Positions 10,210 through 20,914 of a stretch of DNA of 31,272 bases are shown piece by piece. A model generated the notes under the pieces. That model saw only the letters and a list, made by a program, of their open reading frames with translations, had not been told where the DNA came from and ran no database searches. The DNA lies in contig ML986843.1 of the NCBI GenBank assembly GCA_010094045.1, forward strand, positions 20,388 to 51,659, given 5' to 3'. The first letter of the stretch is position 1. The number at the start of each line of letters is the position of its first letter. Both the position numbers and the translations under genes were made by a program. This DNA comes from Lojkania enalia. Lineage: Eukaryota; Ascomycota; Dothideomycetes; Pleosporales.

Positions 10210-11529
10210 TAAAATAGTTCGCAACGGTTTTACCAAGTCTGAGTAACTTTGTTATACTAATATTAGGTGCAATGCTGGCACCAGCCTTATCCAATGTCAG
10301 TGAGGAACTGAGAATCTCGAAAGATGCAGCCGCGATGGCATTACGAATCTTCATTCTAGCATTTTCCTTTGGGCCCATGATTCTCGCTTCATGCTTCGAC
10401 GTTAAGGGTCGTAGGCCCGTATGGATCATCGGCAAGGTTTGGTGCGTCCTATAGAACAATATTTGCTGATTCTTGAAGAACAGTGCATTTATGATTGTGA
10501 GAAGATTTATGGTAGGGTCAGGCGGTAGTGCCGAGTTCGCCATTAAGTCCGTGCATAACCCGACTCTTGAAGCTAACAACCTACTATCAGATATTAGGGT
10601 CAATCATGAATGACTGCGGCGGGTAGAAGATAGAAGGAAATCCTTCGCCATCCGAGGTTTCATTCCTTTACTTAGCGCCTGGGCTTATTGTTAGAGGCGT
10701 CATAATTTAAGAAGTAAACTAGCGCTGATTGTTCTTTGTACTCTCGGCTTTCCACTCGGTCATTGTTGCACCGTTTGTATTTCTCCTGCCCGAAAGGCAA
10801 GCCCAGATTCTTCTGGCCCGGAAAGTAGCAGCACTGTAGAAAGTCATGAGGATACAGCATCGCACAAAGGAAAAACCATCAAGGTCTACCCTAACTTCTT
10901 AGGTCAAGCTAGCATTCTTCAGACCCACCCGTCTTTTGATGAAACAGCCGGTTGTCTAATTAGTGTCCCTCATTCTAGGCTATGAATTTGGTCTCCTGTG
11001 TATTGCCTTATCAATGAGCCTGTGGAAATATGATACGAGCAATCTTCCATAGCAAGGAGCTTGCACTATCTCATAATCATCACTGGATACATGATCGCTT
11101 CCTTTGGAAGGAGCTTCGGCTACGGACTATGTTTCGGGGTCGACTAAAACAGAAGAATGACAGCCAAACAAAACCAGGATACCGCGTCCTCTTTGATCAT
11201 TCCCGTGTCCATACTTATGCCGACTAGTCTTGTATGCATGGCTGGAGGGCTCAAAGGTATCTACACTGAATAATGCCCGATATTGTGGTGCTGGCTTATG
11301 TAATCAAGACGTTCTAGTCTACACCTCCTCGGCCATCTCTGCATCGCATCTTCTCCGGAACGTATATGCATACGTATTTCCTATACTTGCGCCAAACCTG
11401 TATTCGCTGGATTATGGCTTGGGAAATACAGTCCCTGCGATGATTGCTGTTATCCTCGGATTACCAGGTTCATACATACTCTGGAATTATGGCGAGAGAC
11501 TAGGGCGAAAGGAGGAAAAGGTCATGTGA
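10210..11529 (+). pseudogene. Decayed MFS drug-efflux transporter
   Basis: Remains of a 12-segment major facilitator (DHA1-like drug:H+ antiporter) plasma-membrane protein. Around 10272 one reads MLAPALSNVSEEL and then FGPMILASCFDVKGRRPVWI, the G-R-R-P loop of the family. The same frame continues to about 10694 through four stops: TAG 10452, TGA 10467, TGA 10611 and TAG 10692. It passes FMIVRRFMVGSGGSAEFA and RRKSFAIRGFIPLL on the way. Further on, in other frames, are the loop piece LLARKVAAL (near 10820), LKQKNDSQTKPGYRV (near 11140), and from 11280 a segment ending LAPNLYSLDYGLGN and ILWNYGERLGRKEE, the usual end of the protein. Several frame changes lie between 10700 and 11250. The order and spacing show a once full-length gene. 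The first stop sits where the family has Trp, so G-to-A mutation may have contributed. It lies 40 bp from the F-box gene end. Confidence 0.85.
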
Positions 11530-11568
11530 CTAGGAGGGAGATAGCTATTCTGCGAACTGCAAAGGATT

Positions 11569-13009
11569 TTATACGCGGCAGCTCATATCGTAAGGCCAGT
11601 AACAGAACGGACCCGTCGGACCGTGGTCATCGTGCTCAACGTGACTCCATAAACCATATATGCCACCAGTTCGTATTCCGTATTGAACTCCTTCAAGTTG
11701 CCAATGGTCTTCACCCGCATAGCTGAATGACGAAAAATTAGCATTGAATTCAACAACAGCCAGAAATTTCTCACCTGATAATAAAACGCCAGCGCACCTG
11801 CGTTCCTTCGGGGACAAGACACGCAAAGCCCCGGACTAGAATCGCCGGGCGTCCGGTGGAGCGACCATTGGATGTGCCGTTGAAGTAAATGGTAGGTAGA
11901 TCGGTACAACACGGCAAATCTGTTTTAAGGCGATCATCATTGGGCAAGTCGTCCGAATCATTAATGTCGAGCTTCAATCGCATAATATCTCCGCATGCTT
12001 CGTCATACGAGCCCAGATCCATGGGAAATTCGAGGTTGTTTGCAAAATTGTAGTGTACCAGGGCTCTATAGTCCATGAAGGCATACGTTCCAACCCAAGC
12101 CGTCGTAACGCCAGCCCAATCGCCCGGGAGAGCAGGATTCAAGGGTATCGAGTTGGGAACGTTATTTCTGAAGCCCGATGGAAGCCGATACGAGGAACCG
12201 CGGGCATGATTGAAAATTCGAATCATCAGTGACATGATAGCCTCGAGCATCTGCCAGTTGACGGTACCACTCCCGTCTTTCTCAAGGGGACCGTAATCTG
12301 CGTTAGGCCCGGTTGAAGACCAATCGTAGACGACTGCTCTCGCGAAGGCCTTTGACCTCAGAGAGTCTTCTTCCCTCTCCGTCATGCCGTAGAGAATATG
12401 AAAACGGCTCGCCCATAGGGGAATTGCAGCCCGCCGACTCAACATGGAGCGAGTAATTGGGCGATTTGAATCAGAAAGAAAGTCTAAAGGCAAAGACATT
12501 GAATCAATATCCCTATGCCAATCGTGAATGATTTTCTCAGGTCTTGGGGCCACGCTGAAAAGTCGTTCAAGGTAGTTGACATTCAAGGAGGAGGGAGCTT
12601 GGGCGCCAGGGTCAGTTGAATAGGATGCTGTATCTGCAATATCAAGGAGTGGTGGAATAACGTCCTCTGGATTGGCGTACTGAGCTGGATCAGAAGCTTG
12701 GCAGACGGCTTTGAAGGCGTTGCACCTCCTACGGACCTCACGGCACCAGTCCCACCGAGCCTCGTGCTCACGATGCGCGGCTCGAGCCGTGGGCACGAGA
12801 AAGTCCCACACATGTTTCGGATTGTCAAAGATCTGAAGAAAGGCCGACTTCCAGAGGATCTGATTATTTGGGTGGATAAAGGCATTTGCTCGTCGACAAG
12901 TCCGTCCGAAGCTGACGAGGTCACGAGGCGCCAAGTAGGACAAAATGAGCTCCAATAGTTCGGGCGCAAGCTCTACGAGGGCGGTCGAGTGCGTGGGGTC
13001 ATCGAACAT
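11569..13009 (-). CDS. F-box protein
   Basis: Predicted 462 aa from two exons, 13009-11775 and 11722-11569, with a 52-nt intron (GTGAGA donor, TGCTAAT branch site, CAG acceptor) that removes a stop just after FIIR. The F-box is at about residues 12-55: LAPELLELILSYLAPRDL then SFGRTCRRANAFI and LWKSAF. Such proteins bind SKP1 in SCF ubiquitin ligases and choose substrates through the rest of the chain. The long C-terminal part ends with WQLEGVQYGIRTGGIYGLW and a D-H-G-P-x-G-P-F-x-Y-W motif that recurs in a fungal F-box family; its substrate is unknown. The start has a good context (AAACAATGT) and opens before the F-box. The gene runs toward the transporter relic and away from histidine kinase 1. 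Confidence 0.88.
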
Positions 13010-14091
13010 TGTTTATTCTAGGTAGATTCGGCTGGGATGAGGATGAGAGGCGGTCACAATCAAGAAGGGTGGGGGTTCAGCCGCGTGGCAGATGGTCCAG
13101 ATGGTTCCTTGTAAGGTTGGCGAGGCCGGGGCGGCACGGGATGTGGATGTGGGATAAACTTACATAGTACCTAGTAGGGACATAGGTAGGGAGATGGCTG
13201 GTACAAAGTTGGGCTGGCGAGGCGGCGGAGGTCGTTTCCGAGCCTCTGACAGCCGGAGCCCGGCGGCTGGAAATGGGGCCGTTCTAGCGGTTCCTCACGG
13301 CCTGGTGGATGAGTACATAGGTACTCGTACGAAGGGTAGTATGGTAAGTACAATGCAAGCATCTATCTACAATGTTTACAGTGTTACGCCTCAACGACGC
13401 GTTCCGATATATTCGGGTACCTAGGTACACGGTGCATCTCGAAGAGCCGGGGCACGTGACGATTGCTTGGGTCATGCGGATATATCGGGCCCGAGTCATA
13501 GGGTACGCAATTATACTGTTTGTACTCCTACCTTTGTAGCCTCCTGATGGCCCCACCCTTAGTACCGGCAAAAACAATACTGTCTGTAGTCGCGTGCATT
13601 CGGTATACCCTACAAGGTACCATATAGTGTCTCAACCACCCAAGTAGTTGGCGCTCGTTCGCGATCGCGATCGGGTCGGATCCGTCATGGAACGGGATGT
13701 TGAAAAGGGCCTTCCTATGCTTGTCCGTCCTGCGACCGTGCCGCGACTGTGCTGTGTCTCTGCTTCGTATTATTGTACGCCCACCACTCAAGGCGGAAAC
13801 CCTCGCAAGCCGTACCCCAGGTAGTGCTCCCAAGACCATCCCAATCAGCAACAATCACCGCGAGTGTCACAGTGTCTCCTCTTGGTGGTGATCACCCGAA
13901 AGCGAGCTGCCAGGCACACTTCACACTGTGGGGGCGGGCGGGCCCTGGCCACGGGCCCTGGCCACGGGCCATGCACAAGACTCCCAGGTGACGTCAGGAG
14001 GAATTACCTACACCTGCACCTCATCGAAGGTTCTAGGTTCGAATAGTTCCAGCCCCTTCAACCGCCCAACCGCCGCTGCACGCGAGAGACT
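13010..14091. promoter_or_regulatory. Divergent promoter region between F-box and kinase 1
   Basis: A 1.1-kb gene-free space between two divergent starts. It is GC-rich near the kinase, with a 13-bp tandem repeat at 13940-13970. Motifs such as TAGTACCTAGTAGG (near 13165) and GGTACCTAGGTAC (near 13418) recur, but I cannot assign a function. The small open frames on both strands show no protein motifs. Confidence 0.4.
13940..13970. repeat. 13-bp GC-rich tandem repeat
   Basis: GGGCCCTGGCCAC is present twice head to tail (13940-13952 and 13953-13965), followed by a partial third copy GGGCC, preceded by a G-rich run. It lies about 120 bp before the kinase 1 start codon. Confidence 0.85.
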
Positions 14092-17000
14092 ATGGTGCAC
14101 TACGACGCCATGGAGAACCTCGACAAACTGACTGCCACCGGTCTTCCCGTCTGGGATCTCAATTCCGAAAATCTGGACCGTTCTGATTGGTACACCCCGT
14201 GCCCGTCCCCATCATTCCAAGGTTACTGCAACCTTAGGAACCTTTGTATGATTGACCACTCGAACGCAGGTCCAAGACAGCCCTCGGCCCGCGCGAATCG
14301 TGGCCCGCGACCCTCAAATGCCTCGTTTCGTCCTGCATTCTCCCGCTTCCTCATTGCGCCGCCATTTTCTGGGGCAGCGAGCTTGCCATCATACACAACC
14401 TGGCGTGGGGTAAAGCTCAGGGAAACTTGGACGGTCAGGGAGCGCGAGCCCACGACGTCTACGAGGGAGAGGCTCTGACCTCTCTCAAAACAGCAGTTCG
14501 CGGGCGGACTGTCAAGGTAGGTAGGTATGCGTAGCGTGTTGGCCAGGAAGGTAGACCCATCCTGACGCCTCACAGGGTGCAACTTCTTCCTCAAGCACAC
14601 CCCCGAGGACGAACAGCAATCAACCATACTTCTAAGTACTGTGCTCGATGAGAATGGGAAGCGCCAAGGCGTACTCGCCCAGCTGCTTCACAATCCCATC
14701 GTAGAGAAATACCTCCCCTTATCCGGCTTGGACAAGCTCTCCCGTGAGAACCCTGTACACCAAACGAAAAGATTAGGTGAACAACAGACCAACGAAGGGG
14801 ACCATGAGGGGCAGACTGACTCGCATCAAACCCAGCTCTTCAGCAAATTCGCAGAGTTACTGCCAAATGGCCTGGCAATCCTTGACAGCTCTGCAGAGGC
14901 TATATTTGTGAATGACAACTTTTTTAAGCTAACAACCAATAAGTCATCGAACGAGTTCCGTGCGTGGCCAGAAAGCATCGACCCGCAGGACTATGACCGT
15001 GTTATGACCGCGTACCGGAAAGCATTCTCGTCCCGCCAGGAGTTGCGCGTAGAATTCAGATGTGTTACTGGCGATGCCAAAGCAGATGAGGATGTTGAAT
15101 GGCGACTTTTTCTCCTGAAGCCGCTCAAGGACGATCCGGAGGCAGGGTTCATCGCGGCCGTCGTCGATATCACAGAGATCAAGCAAGCGCAAATTACCCA
15201 AGAAAAGGCTGCAGCCGAGGCGCGGGAACGTAAGGAACAACAAGAACGTTTTATTGATATGGTGTCTCATGAGATAAGGAACCCATTGAGTGCAGTCCTA
15301 CATTTAGCAGAAGAAGTGAAAGAGGTGGCCAAAGGCATTAAATCTTTGCATAGCGACGTAGCCGAACAGATAGCAGACATACAGGATGCTGCTGACACTA
15401 TATTATTGTGCGTGTCGCACCAAAATACCTTAGTGGATGACATTCTCTCATTCTCAAAGCTTGACTCTATGATGCTGTCGCTAGTGCCAAGGGGTGAGAT
15501 TCCATTCGCTGCTACTATGCCATCAAGTGCTCACTAAACATCTAGAATCGCGGCCGAAATGGGATTTCTCCAAAGCGCTGAAGGTTTTCCACTCGGAGTT
15601 CAAAGCAAAGAACATCAAATTCCATTATGCCATGGACGTCTCCTATGAAGACCTTGGGATAGACTTGGTTATTGCGGATTTGAACCGTATGAAACAAGGT
15701 ATGCTTGCCAATCACGGGGTCACCGATGCTTTACTAACTAATCAAGTGCTCGTAAACCTAATCACAAACGCGATCAAATTCACGTCGAAGAAGAACGGCG
15801 ACCGAAATATAACGGTCTCGATAGGTGCATCGATTAAAAGGCCAACATCGTATCCACCGAATGTCATCTTCTTCTCTCAGGATGAGGAGTCTTTTCATAT
15901 AGATTCCACAATGAGTGGAGACTGGGGTGGAGGGGAAATACTCTACCTGATGGTTGCTGTTAGAGACACGGGAATTGGAATAAACCGTCATGACCAGGCA
16001 AGATTATTTGAGAGATTTAGGTGAGTTCAATCCTCCTGATCATGCTTTGAAAGAGGACTGAGCACTCTCCACAGGCAAGCAACCCCAAAGACTCAAGAAA
16101 GGTACGGCGGGAGTGGTCTTGGTCTATTTATATCACGCAAGCGTGAGTTGCTGCACATCTTCTATTTCCGTATAATCTGATAATTTCGTAGTATGCCAGT
16201 TACATGGAGGCGATATTGGTGTTAGCTCAAAAGACGGTGAAGGCTCAACCTTCGGGTTCTTTTTCAAAGTCCGTCGTTCTGAGGGTGTAAGCGAAGGCAG
16301 GCGACCGTCCTTCAAATTACGCAACACATCCGACGACTCTGTATCGCCTGCACGAGCGTCATCCAGAATCGCACTGAAACGCTCTGAACCTAGCGCCAAT
16401 AGCATAAAGGAAGAGAAGGGCGAGCTGCAAGGAGAGCACCTTCCTGACGTGTCAGTCGAGGAACAGGATAAGAAGTCTATTACTAGCTACGAAGGTGTTG
16501 ACACTGATAATGTAGAGCAATCGCTGAAAGATCCACCTACTGAGCACCGCGACGAATCGCACCCCCGTGCGAATGCGGATGCGCGATACCGCGAGACCCA
16601 AGTAGTCTCAAAAGGTGTCAAAACTAAGGCGCCTTCAGAAAAGGAGTTTTCACAACTTGAAGCCGGCGAGACCCTCCGACAGGAGAGAACAGCTGAAGCG
16701 ATCACCAGGAAGCAAAGCAAAACAAAGATAGAGTCCTACCGCACACTTTTGTTAGTAGAAGATAACCTCATCAACCAGAAAGTCCTGCGGCGTCAGCTTC
16801 AAGCGCGCGGTTTCGAAGTTACGGTGGTAAGTAATGGGCAAGAGGCGATTGATGCCGTCGAGTACCGCGGAAAAGCAGCCAAAGAAGGCACTGCTACTGC
16901 CGACTATTTTGACTGCATATTAATGGACCAAGAAATGCCGGTCAAGGATGGAAACGCAGCGACTCTCGAAATCAGGCAATTGCAGGAGGAAGGCAAGGCT

Positions 17001-17144
17001 GGAAGGAGTCCAATTCTCGGCGTGTCCGCCAACGTCAGAGAAGCACAAAAGACATCGATGTTCGAGGCTGGGATGGACGATATTATTAGCAAGCCGTATA
17101 AAGTAGATGATTTAGTCGCGAAGATCAGGACTATGCTGCCTTGA
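14092..17144 (+). CDS. Hybrid histidine kinase 1 (PAS, HisKA, HATPase, receiver)
   Basis: Predicted 904 aa sensor kinase that autophosphorylates on His and passes the phosphate to its own receiver Asp. Seven exons: 14092-14189, 14270-14520, 14576-15493, 15546-15698, 15747-16020, 16075-16142 and 16192-17144; every junction keeps frame. An N-terminal sensor-like module has DWSKTALGPRESWP at about 32 and IFWGSELAIIHN at about 65. A PAS domain covers about 204-330. The H-box FIDMVSHEIRNPLS puts the phospho-His at 348. The N-box NLITNAIKFT is at about 480, G1 DTGIGIN at about 550, G2 GGSGLGLFIS, and FGFFFKV ends the ATPase. A long charged linker leads to the receiver: LLLVEDN with acidic residues near 778, phospho-acceptor Asp 833 in ILMDQEMP, and Lys 889 in SKPYK. 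No membrane segment, so probably cytosolic. The 48-nt intron 15699-15746 is a multiple of three and stop-free. ATG at 14110 (GCCATGG) is an alternative start. Confidence 0.9.
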
Positions 17145-17823
17145 GAGCGAGTAATGGGGTCATTGGCTGGTTGCCTAGCCGCGGCGTTAGGTTGATTGAC
17201 TGGAATTGAGTGATTAGGCTCAATGAATAGGGGAAATATCCCTTGTAATATAGATTTTAATTTCCTATTCGAAAGATTTTCCATTCCTGTCTAGACAGCA
17301 TTCCAGTACCAGCTAGTCCTCGACATCTTTATCCCTTGGCGAGCAAGTTTAAGATCCCTTCACTTTCGCGGTCAAGTATATGATTATTCATTCTCTTACT
17401 ACAGTTTCCTTAGCCAATGATAGTCCAAAATGTCCCATCGACTAGCTATTAAATAGCTAGCTAGCGAATTAGTCTTTTATAGTATAGCTAATTATTAACT
17501 AACCAATTAGCTGGTCAAATACAGTTGCCAGAACTGTAAATTTTTTTATAGAAAATCGACCTTTGGTTTTAACCGGAATGGCACTGCATTTCAATTATTG
17601 GCTATGAAAGTGTACAGGTAACTTGGTAGGAACCTAGCTAAGCATGACGATAAGCACAATGCACGAGTCATGGTTGTATCCCACTTCAACCCCACTTTCG
17701 TAGCCCTCAATTGATGTACACCAAAACATTCCCCCCTCATCACATCCCTATAAATGACATATCTAACGGCAAAACTGCAAGCTAATCGATAATCTCCGCA
17801 CTGCTTCATTTCGCAGTACCAAC
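17145..17823. other. Intergenic region with palindrome and TATA box
   Basis: Downstream of kinase 1 and upstream of the reductase gene. It contains an AT-rich patch at about 17440-17515 with a 19-bp palindrome at 17442-17460 (CTAGCTATT-A-AATAGCTAG) followed by more TAGC/GCTA repeats, and a TATA-like element near 17749. The open frame on the minus strand (17591-17899) has no motif and overlaps the reductase start. Confidence 0.5.
17749..17754 (+). promoter_or_regulatory. TATA-like box of the reductase gene
   Basis: TATAAA in the context CCCTATAAATG, 70 bp before the reductase ATG, following a pyrimidine-rich run (CCCCCCTCATC). Position and sequence fit a core promoter. Confidence 0.45.
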
Positions 17824-18670
17824 ATGTCGGCTCCTTTCCAGGACAAAGTGTGTTTAATAACGGGGGCTGGAAGCGGAATCGGGTGCGGTAAATCCCCAAT
17901 TCCCATTCTCTCCATTGTTCGTCTAAGGGGAGTAAATTTGCTAACGCATGCCTCTACATAGCCGCGCTACGGCCGTGAAAATGGCTTCCCTCGGCGCCTC
18001 TCTATCCCTCTGCGACATAAACTATGACAACCTCTCAGCGACGGCGAAACAATGCGCCTCGACGCCGCGACACCTTGACGACGTAGACGTCGGCTCCAAG
18101 CAAGAGGTCGAAAAGTTCATCAAGGACACGATAGGCAAACTCGGCGGGATCGAATTTGTCTTCAACTGCGCGGGCGTGAACCCGACAAGCATACCGCTCG
18201 AAGAGACGAGCGACGAGTACTGGGACCGGTTGATGAACGCGAATCTGAGGGGCGTATTCAATATCACGAGGGGTGTCATTCCGCATCTGAAGAGGGGCGC
18301 TAGTATCGTCAATGTGAGTAGTATATCGGGAATAAGGGGCTCGGCGCAGCAGGCGGTATATTGTACGACCAAGTTTGGCTTGATTGGATTCAGCAAGTGC
18401 ATGGCGCTCGAGCTGGGCCCCAAGGGGATCCGTACGAATGTCGTGGCCCCGGGTTACATCGATACGCCCACAAATGCTGGGATCGTGAAGGGCGGGGAGG
18501 CAGTTACGAGGATGATTAATGGGAATGCATTAGGGAGGTTGGGAACGCCGGAGGAAGTCGCAGACGTAGTGGCTTTCTTGTTTGGGGAGGAGAGCAGGTA
18601 TATGAACGGGGCCGTGTTAGAGATTGATGGCGGGATTAAGATGAGCAGTACGACTTCATCGGGGAAGTAG
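17824..18670 (+). CDS. Short-chain dehydrogenase/reductase (classical SDR)
   Basis: Predicted 255 aa, a normal classical SDR length, from exons 17824-17882 and 17962-18670. The 79-nt intron has an unusual donor (GTGCGG) but a GCTAAC branch site and TAG acceptor; it alone rebuilds the motif TGAGSGIGR (residues 13-21). It is an NAD(P)-dependent oxidoreductase, probably cytosolic. Cofactor motif TGxxxGIG; LCDIN after the second strand, where the acidic Asp 38 favours NAD(H); NCAG at 88-91; conserved Asn about 114; Ser 140 in NVSSISG; Tyr 153 and Lys 157 in YCTTK. PGYIDTPTN and the C-terminal EIDGG are typical. The substrate cannot be told; 3-oxoacyl reductase-like and polyol or steroid-type members share these motifs. 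ATG context ACCAACATGTC is good. It follows kinase 1 by 680 bp on the same strand. Confidence 0.92.
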
Positions 18671-19175
18671 AGTGCTGGATAATAAGTCGAACGCGAGTTT
18701 TTAGGCGTTCAAGACGACATTGTCTTCTGCCCAAGTTCCTTTTCATTTCTAGATTTGACTAAGCCCAGCCTTAACATTTTGAGATGCCTCTCCTGAATCT
18801 TACCACTTTTAAATTTTTTTTTTAAAACAAAAAAAAGTCGAAGTCTATCTATTTGATACATGTTAATCAACAATCTTACTATTTAGGCGATAAAACCCTG
18901 TTCTCCATTATCAGCACGCAATTGGACATGTATTCCAAGCCCCAACACCACGTCGTTGCGTTCTCTGGTGCCGACGTGATTGGAAGGAACACGCTAATTC
19001 TAGGTATCCAACGCCAAAATTCCACAATAGTTGGGGGTCAAATGGCACACGACAAGCAACGAGACAACATGCATATAAAATTTCATTCTCTTATCTTCTC
19101 AGCGCTACAAAATCATTCGTTACAAGTATCGCATTCGCCCAATTTACCCTTTTACTACTAGGACCACCCTTCAAA
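18671..19175. other. Intergenic region with T/A runs
   Basis: About 500 bp between the reductase and SMI1/KNR4-like genes. Near 18808-18837 a T run is followed by an A run, able to pair and possibly marking 3'-end processing. A TATA-like element is at 19074-19080. The open frame 18853-19161 shows no protein motif and is not called. Confidence 0.5.
19074..19080 (+). promoter_or_regulatory. TATA-like box of the SMI1/KNR4-like gene
   Basis: TATAAAA in the context GCATATAAAATTTC, about 96 bp before the start codon and followed by a pyrimidine-rich leader. Confidence 0.4.
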
Positions 19176-20914
19176 ATGACGGACCCGAGCACAGAAGCAC
19201 CACACAACCCAGCCATACCCCCTTTCAACCCAACCTCCATCTTGCATTCCTCGCACGAGAAACTACAATACATATTTTCGAACCTGATCCAACAATTCGC
19301 CATCCTAGGCTACCCAGATGTGGCGACTCGGTTCCTCTCCAAACTAAACGGCTATGACTATTTCCACTCGCAAACCACAGTCCTCCGACCTCTCTGGCTC
19401 CTCTGGTCCACGCTAGACTACTGGCCCTCGGGTGAGAAACCACGCGTCGTAGCCGAGATAACAAAGAAACGCGCCGCTGCGGAATCCAAACCCCAAGACG
19501 GCAACAAGAAATCAGGGCCGACAACGAATTGAATAAATCCAGAGAGCAAGGACAGGAAAAGAACAAAATCACAGACGCACAGATCCACTCCTATATCCAA
19601 GACGTCGCGATATCTTACGCACGCTACTGGTTCTACCCGCAGCTCCGGGACAAAATCGCGCGCCTCACATACGGGAAGCAGATCGAAGCGAATGTAGAGC
19701 TAGAACTCAAGGGCCCGTACAATGGCATTGGAAATGGAGATGCCGACGGAGGAGCGCAACGGGATCTAGGACCGGAGAAGATGAGGCGGTGGATTAGAGA
19801 GATTATGGGTATCCTGGGGCAGTTTAAGGTGGAGTTTTCGCCCGCGAGGACGGGGGCGGCTGCCATAGATGTCTCGTCCGGACTAACCAGTGTTCTGGAT
19901 CTGAGGGTGCGGTTGGAAGAAGCCGGTGATAGCACGCGTACTGCTGGTATCCCGTCCGTGGACGAGGTGTTGAGCATGATCGCGAAACGGCTGGACGCTA
20001 ACCAGCAGATTGCGTACCTGATGCAATCGCCGCGCGCCTGGGCGATGCTAAAAGATGGCGCGCTGGTCAGGAGCTTGGATCTGGATAGAGGTAAGATTGA
20101 GGAGTTCGCCCGGGAAGTCGAAGGCGTGATCGACCAGCGACTCCAGCGCGGCAAGGCTGACTTACCCCCCATGACCATGAACCGAATCTTCGAAACCCTT
20201 GAATACAACACAATAACTCATCCCGAGTCCCGCGAACAGTTCCTCGAGCTCGATGACCCGGCTCCCGAAAAGCTTTCCCGCGAGCCCGCCACCGCCGCTC
20301 AGATCGAAGAAAAAGAGGAGGAGCTAGGTATCCGATTGCCAAAGGATTATAAAGAGTTCCTGATGGTTTCCAATGGCTTCGACGCGCCCTTCGGCGGCAT
20401 CATTATGGAACCATCTCTGTTTCCCGTGGAAAAGATCCGCTGGCTTGGCGACGAGGAGGACTACTTCACCGATCTCCCGCTTGACATACCCGCCGACTGG
20501 ACATGCCTCTGTCACCACTCTGAGCGTCCTCTAGAGTGGCCACTGGTAGGCAAAGCTATTGAGATTGGGACCATGGACATCGACAATATATGGCTGCTCC
20601 CGCCTGCCAACGTCGACAAGGTCAAGCAGAAAGTGCGGTCCATTTTAGACACCAACTATTCAGACGAGATCAAGAAGTCGGTGAGACATGCAGTCGAAGG
20701 CTTCGTTGGCAGTCTAGAGAATTTTGAGCAACTGGATTGGTGCTGTGTCACCTGGGCGGCTAGCAGTGCGGCTATGATGAAAGCGCATCCGAGCTTCAAG
20801 GCGTACCTTTGGGAAACGGCCGTGGATAGTGCTCAAGTCGGGGAGGATGTTGTCAGAGACAGGAAGTTCTTCGGGTACCACTGTCGGAGGGAAGAGGTAG
20901 GTAAGAGTAGCTAA
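19176..20914 (+). CDS. SMI1/KNR4-family (SUKH domain) protein
   Basis: Regulator-like protein related to yeast Smi1/Knr4, which links cell-wall assembly to MAPK signalling. The N-terminal part (19176-19431) has LHSSHEKLQYIFSNLIQQF and LRPLWLLWSTLDYWPS. The SUKH domain lies at about 20285-20740: IEEKEEELGIRLPKDYKEFL, then NGFDAPFGGI, WTCLCHHSE and DIDNIWLLPP. The two parts are in different frames: the first frame stops at 19532, and the second is open from 19529 to 20914. A 113-nt intron (19432-19544, GTGAGA donor, weak GAG acceptor; 541 aa) or a 143-nt one (19432-19574, better ACAG acceptor; 531 aa) restores frame. A single-base frameshift in a Lys/Ala-rich linker is the alternative. The start AAAATGACGG has good context. 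Neighbours are the reductase upstream and kinase 2 convergent downstream. Confidence 0.85.

Noticed and set aside
10130..10603. 157-codon open frame on the minus strand
   Set aside because: It is antisense to the MFS relic, whose plus-strand translation shows clear transporter motifs; this frame shows none.
14026..14045. tRNA B-box-like AGGTTCGAATAG
   Set aside because: No A box or cloverleaf can be formed upstream; chance match in the kinase 1 leader.
14223..14627. 134-codon open frame on the minus strand
   Set aside because: It is antisense to kinase 1 exons 2-3, which carry recognisable sensor-module motifs once spliced.
18853..19161. 102-codon open frame before the SMI1/KNR4-like gene
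   Set aside because: It overlaps the likely TATA box and leader of the next gene and shows no motif.
19633..20211. 192-codon open frame on the minus strand
   Set aside because: It is Ser/Arg/Pro-rich and lies opposite the SMI1/KNR4-like coding sequence; no motif.
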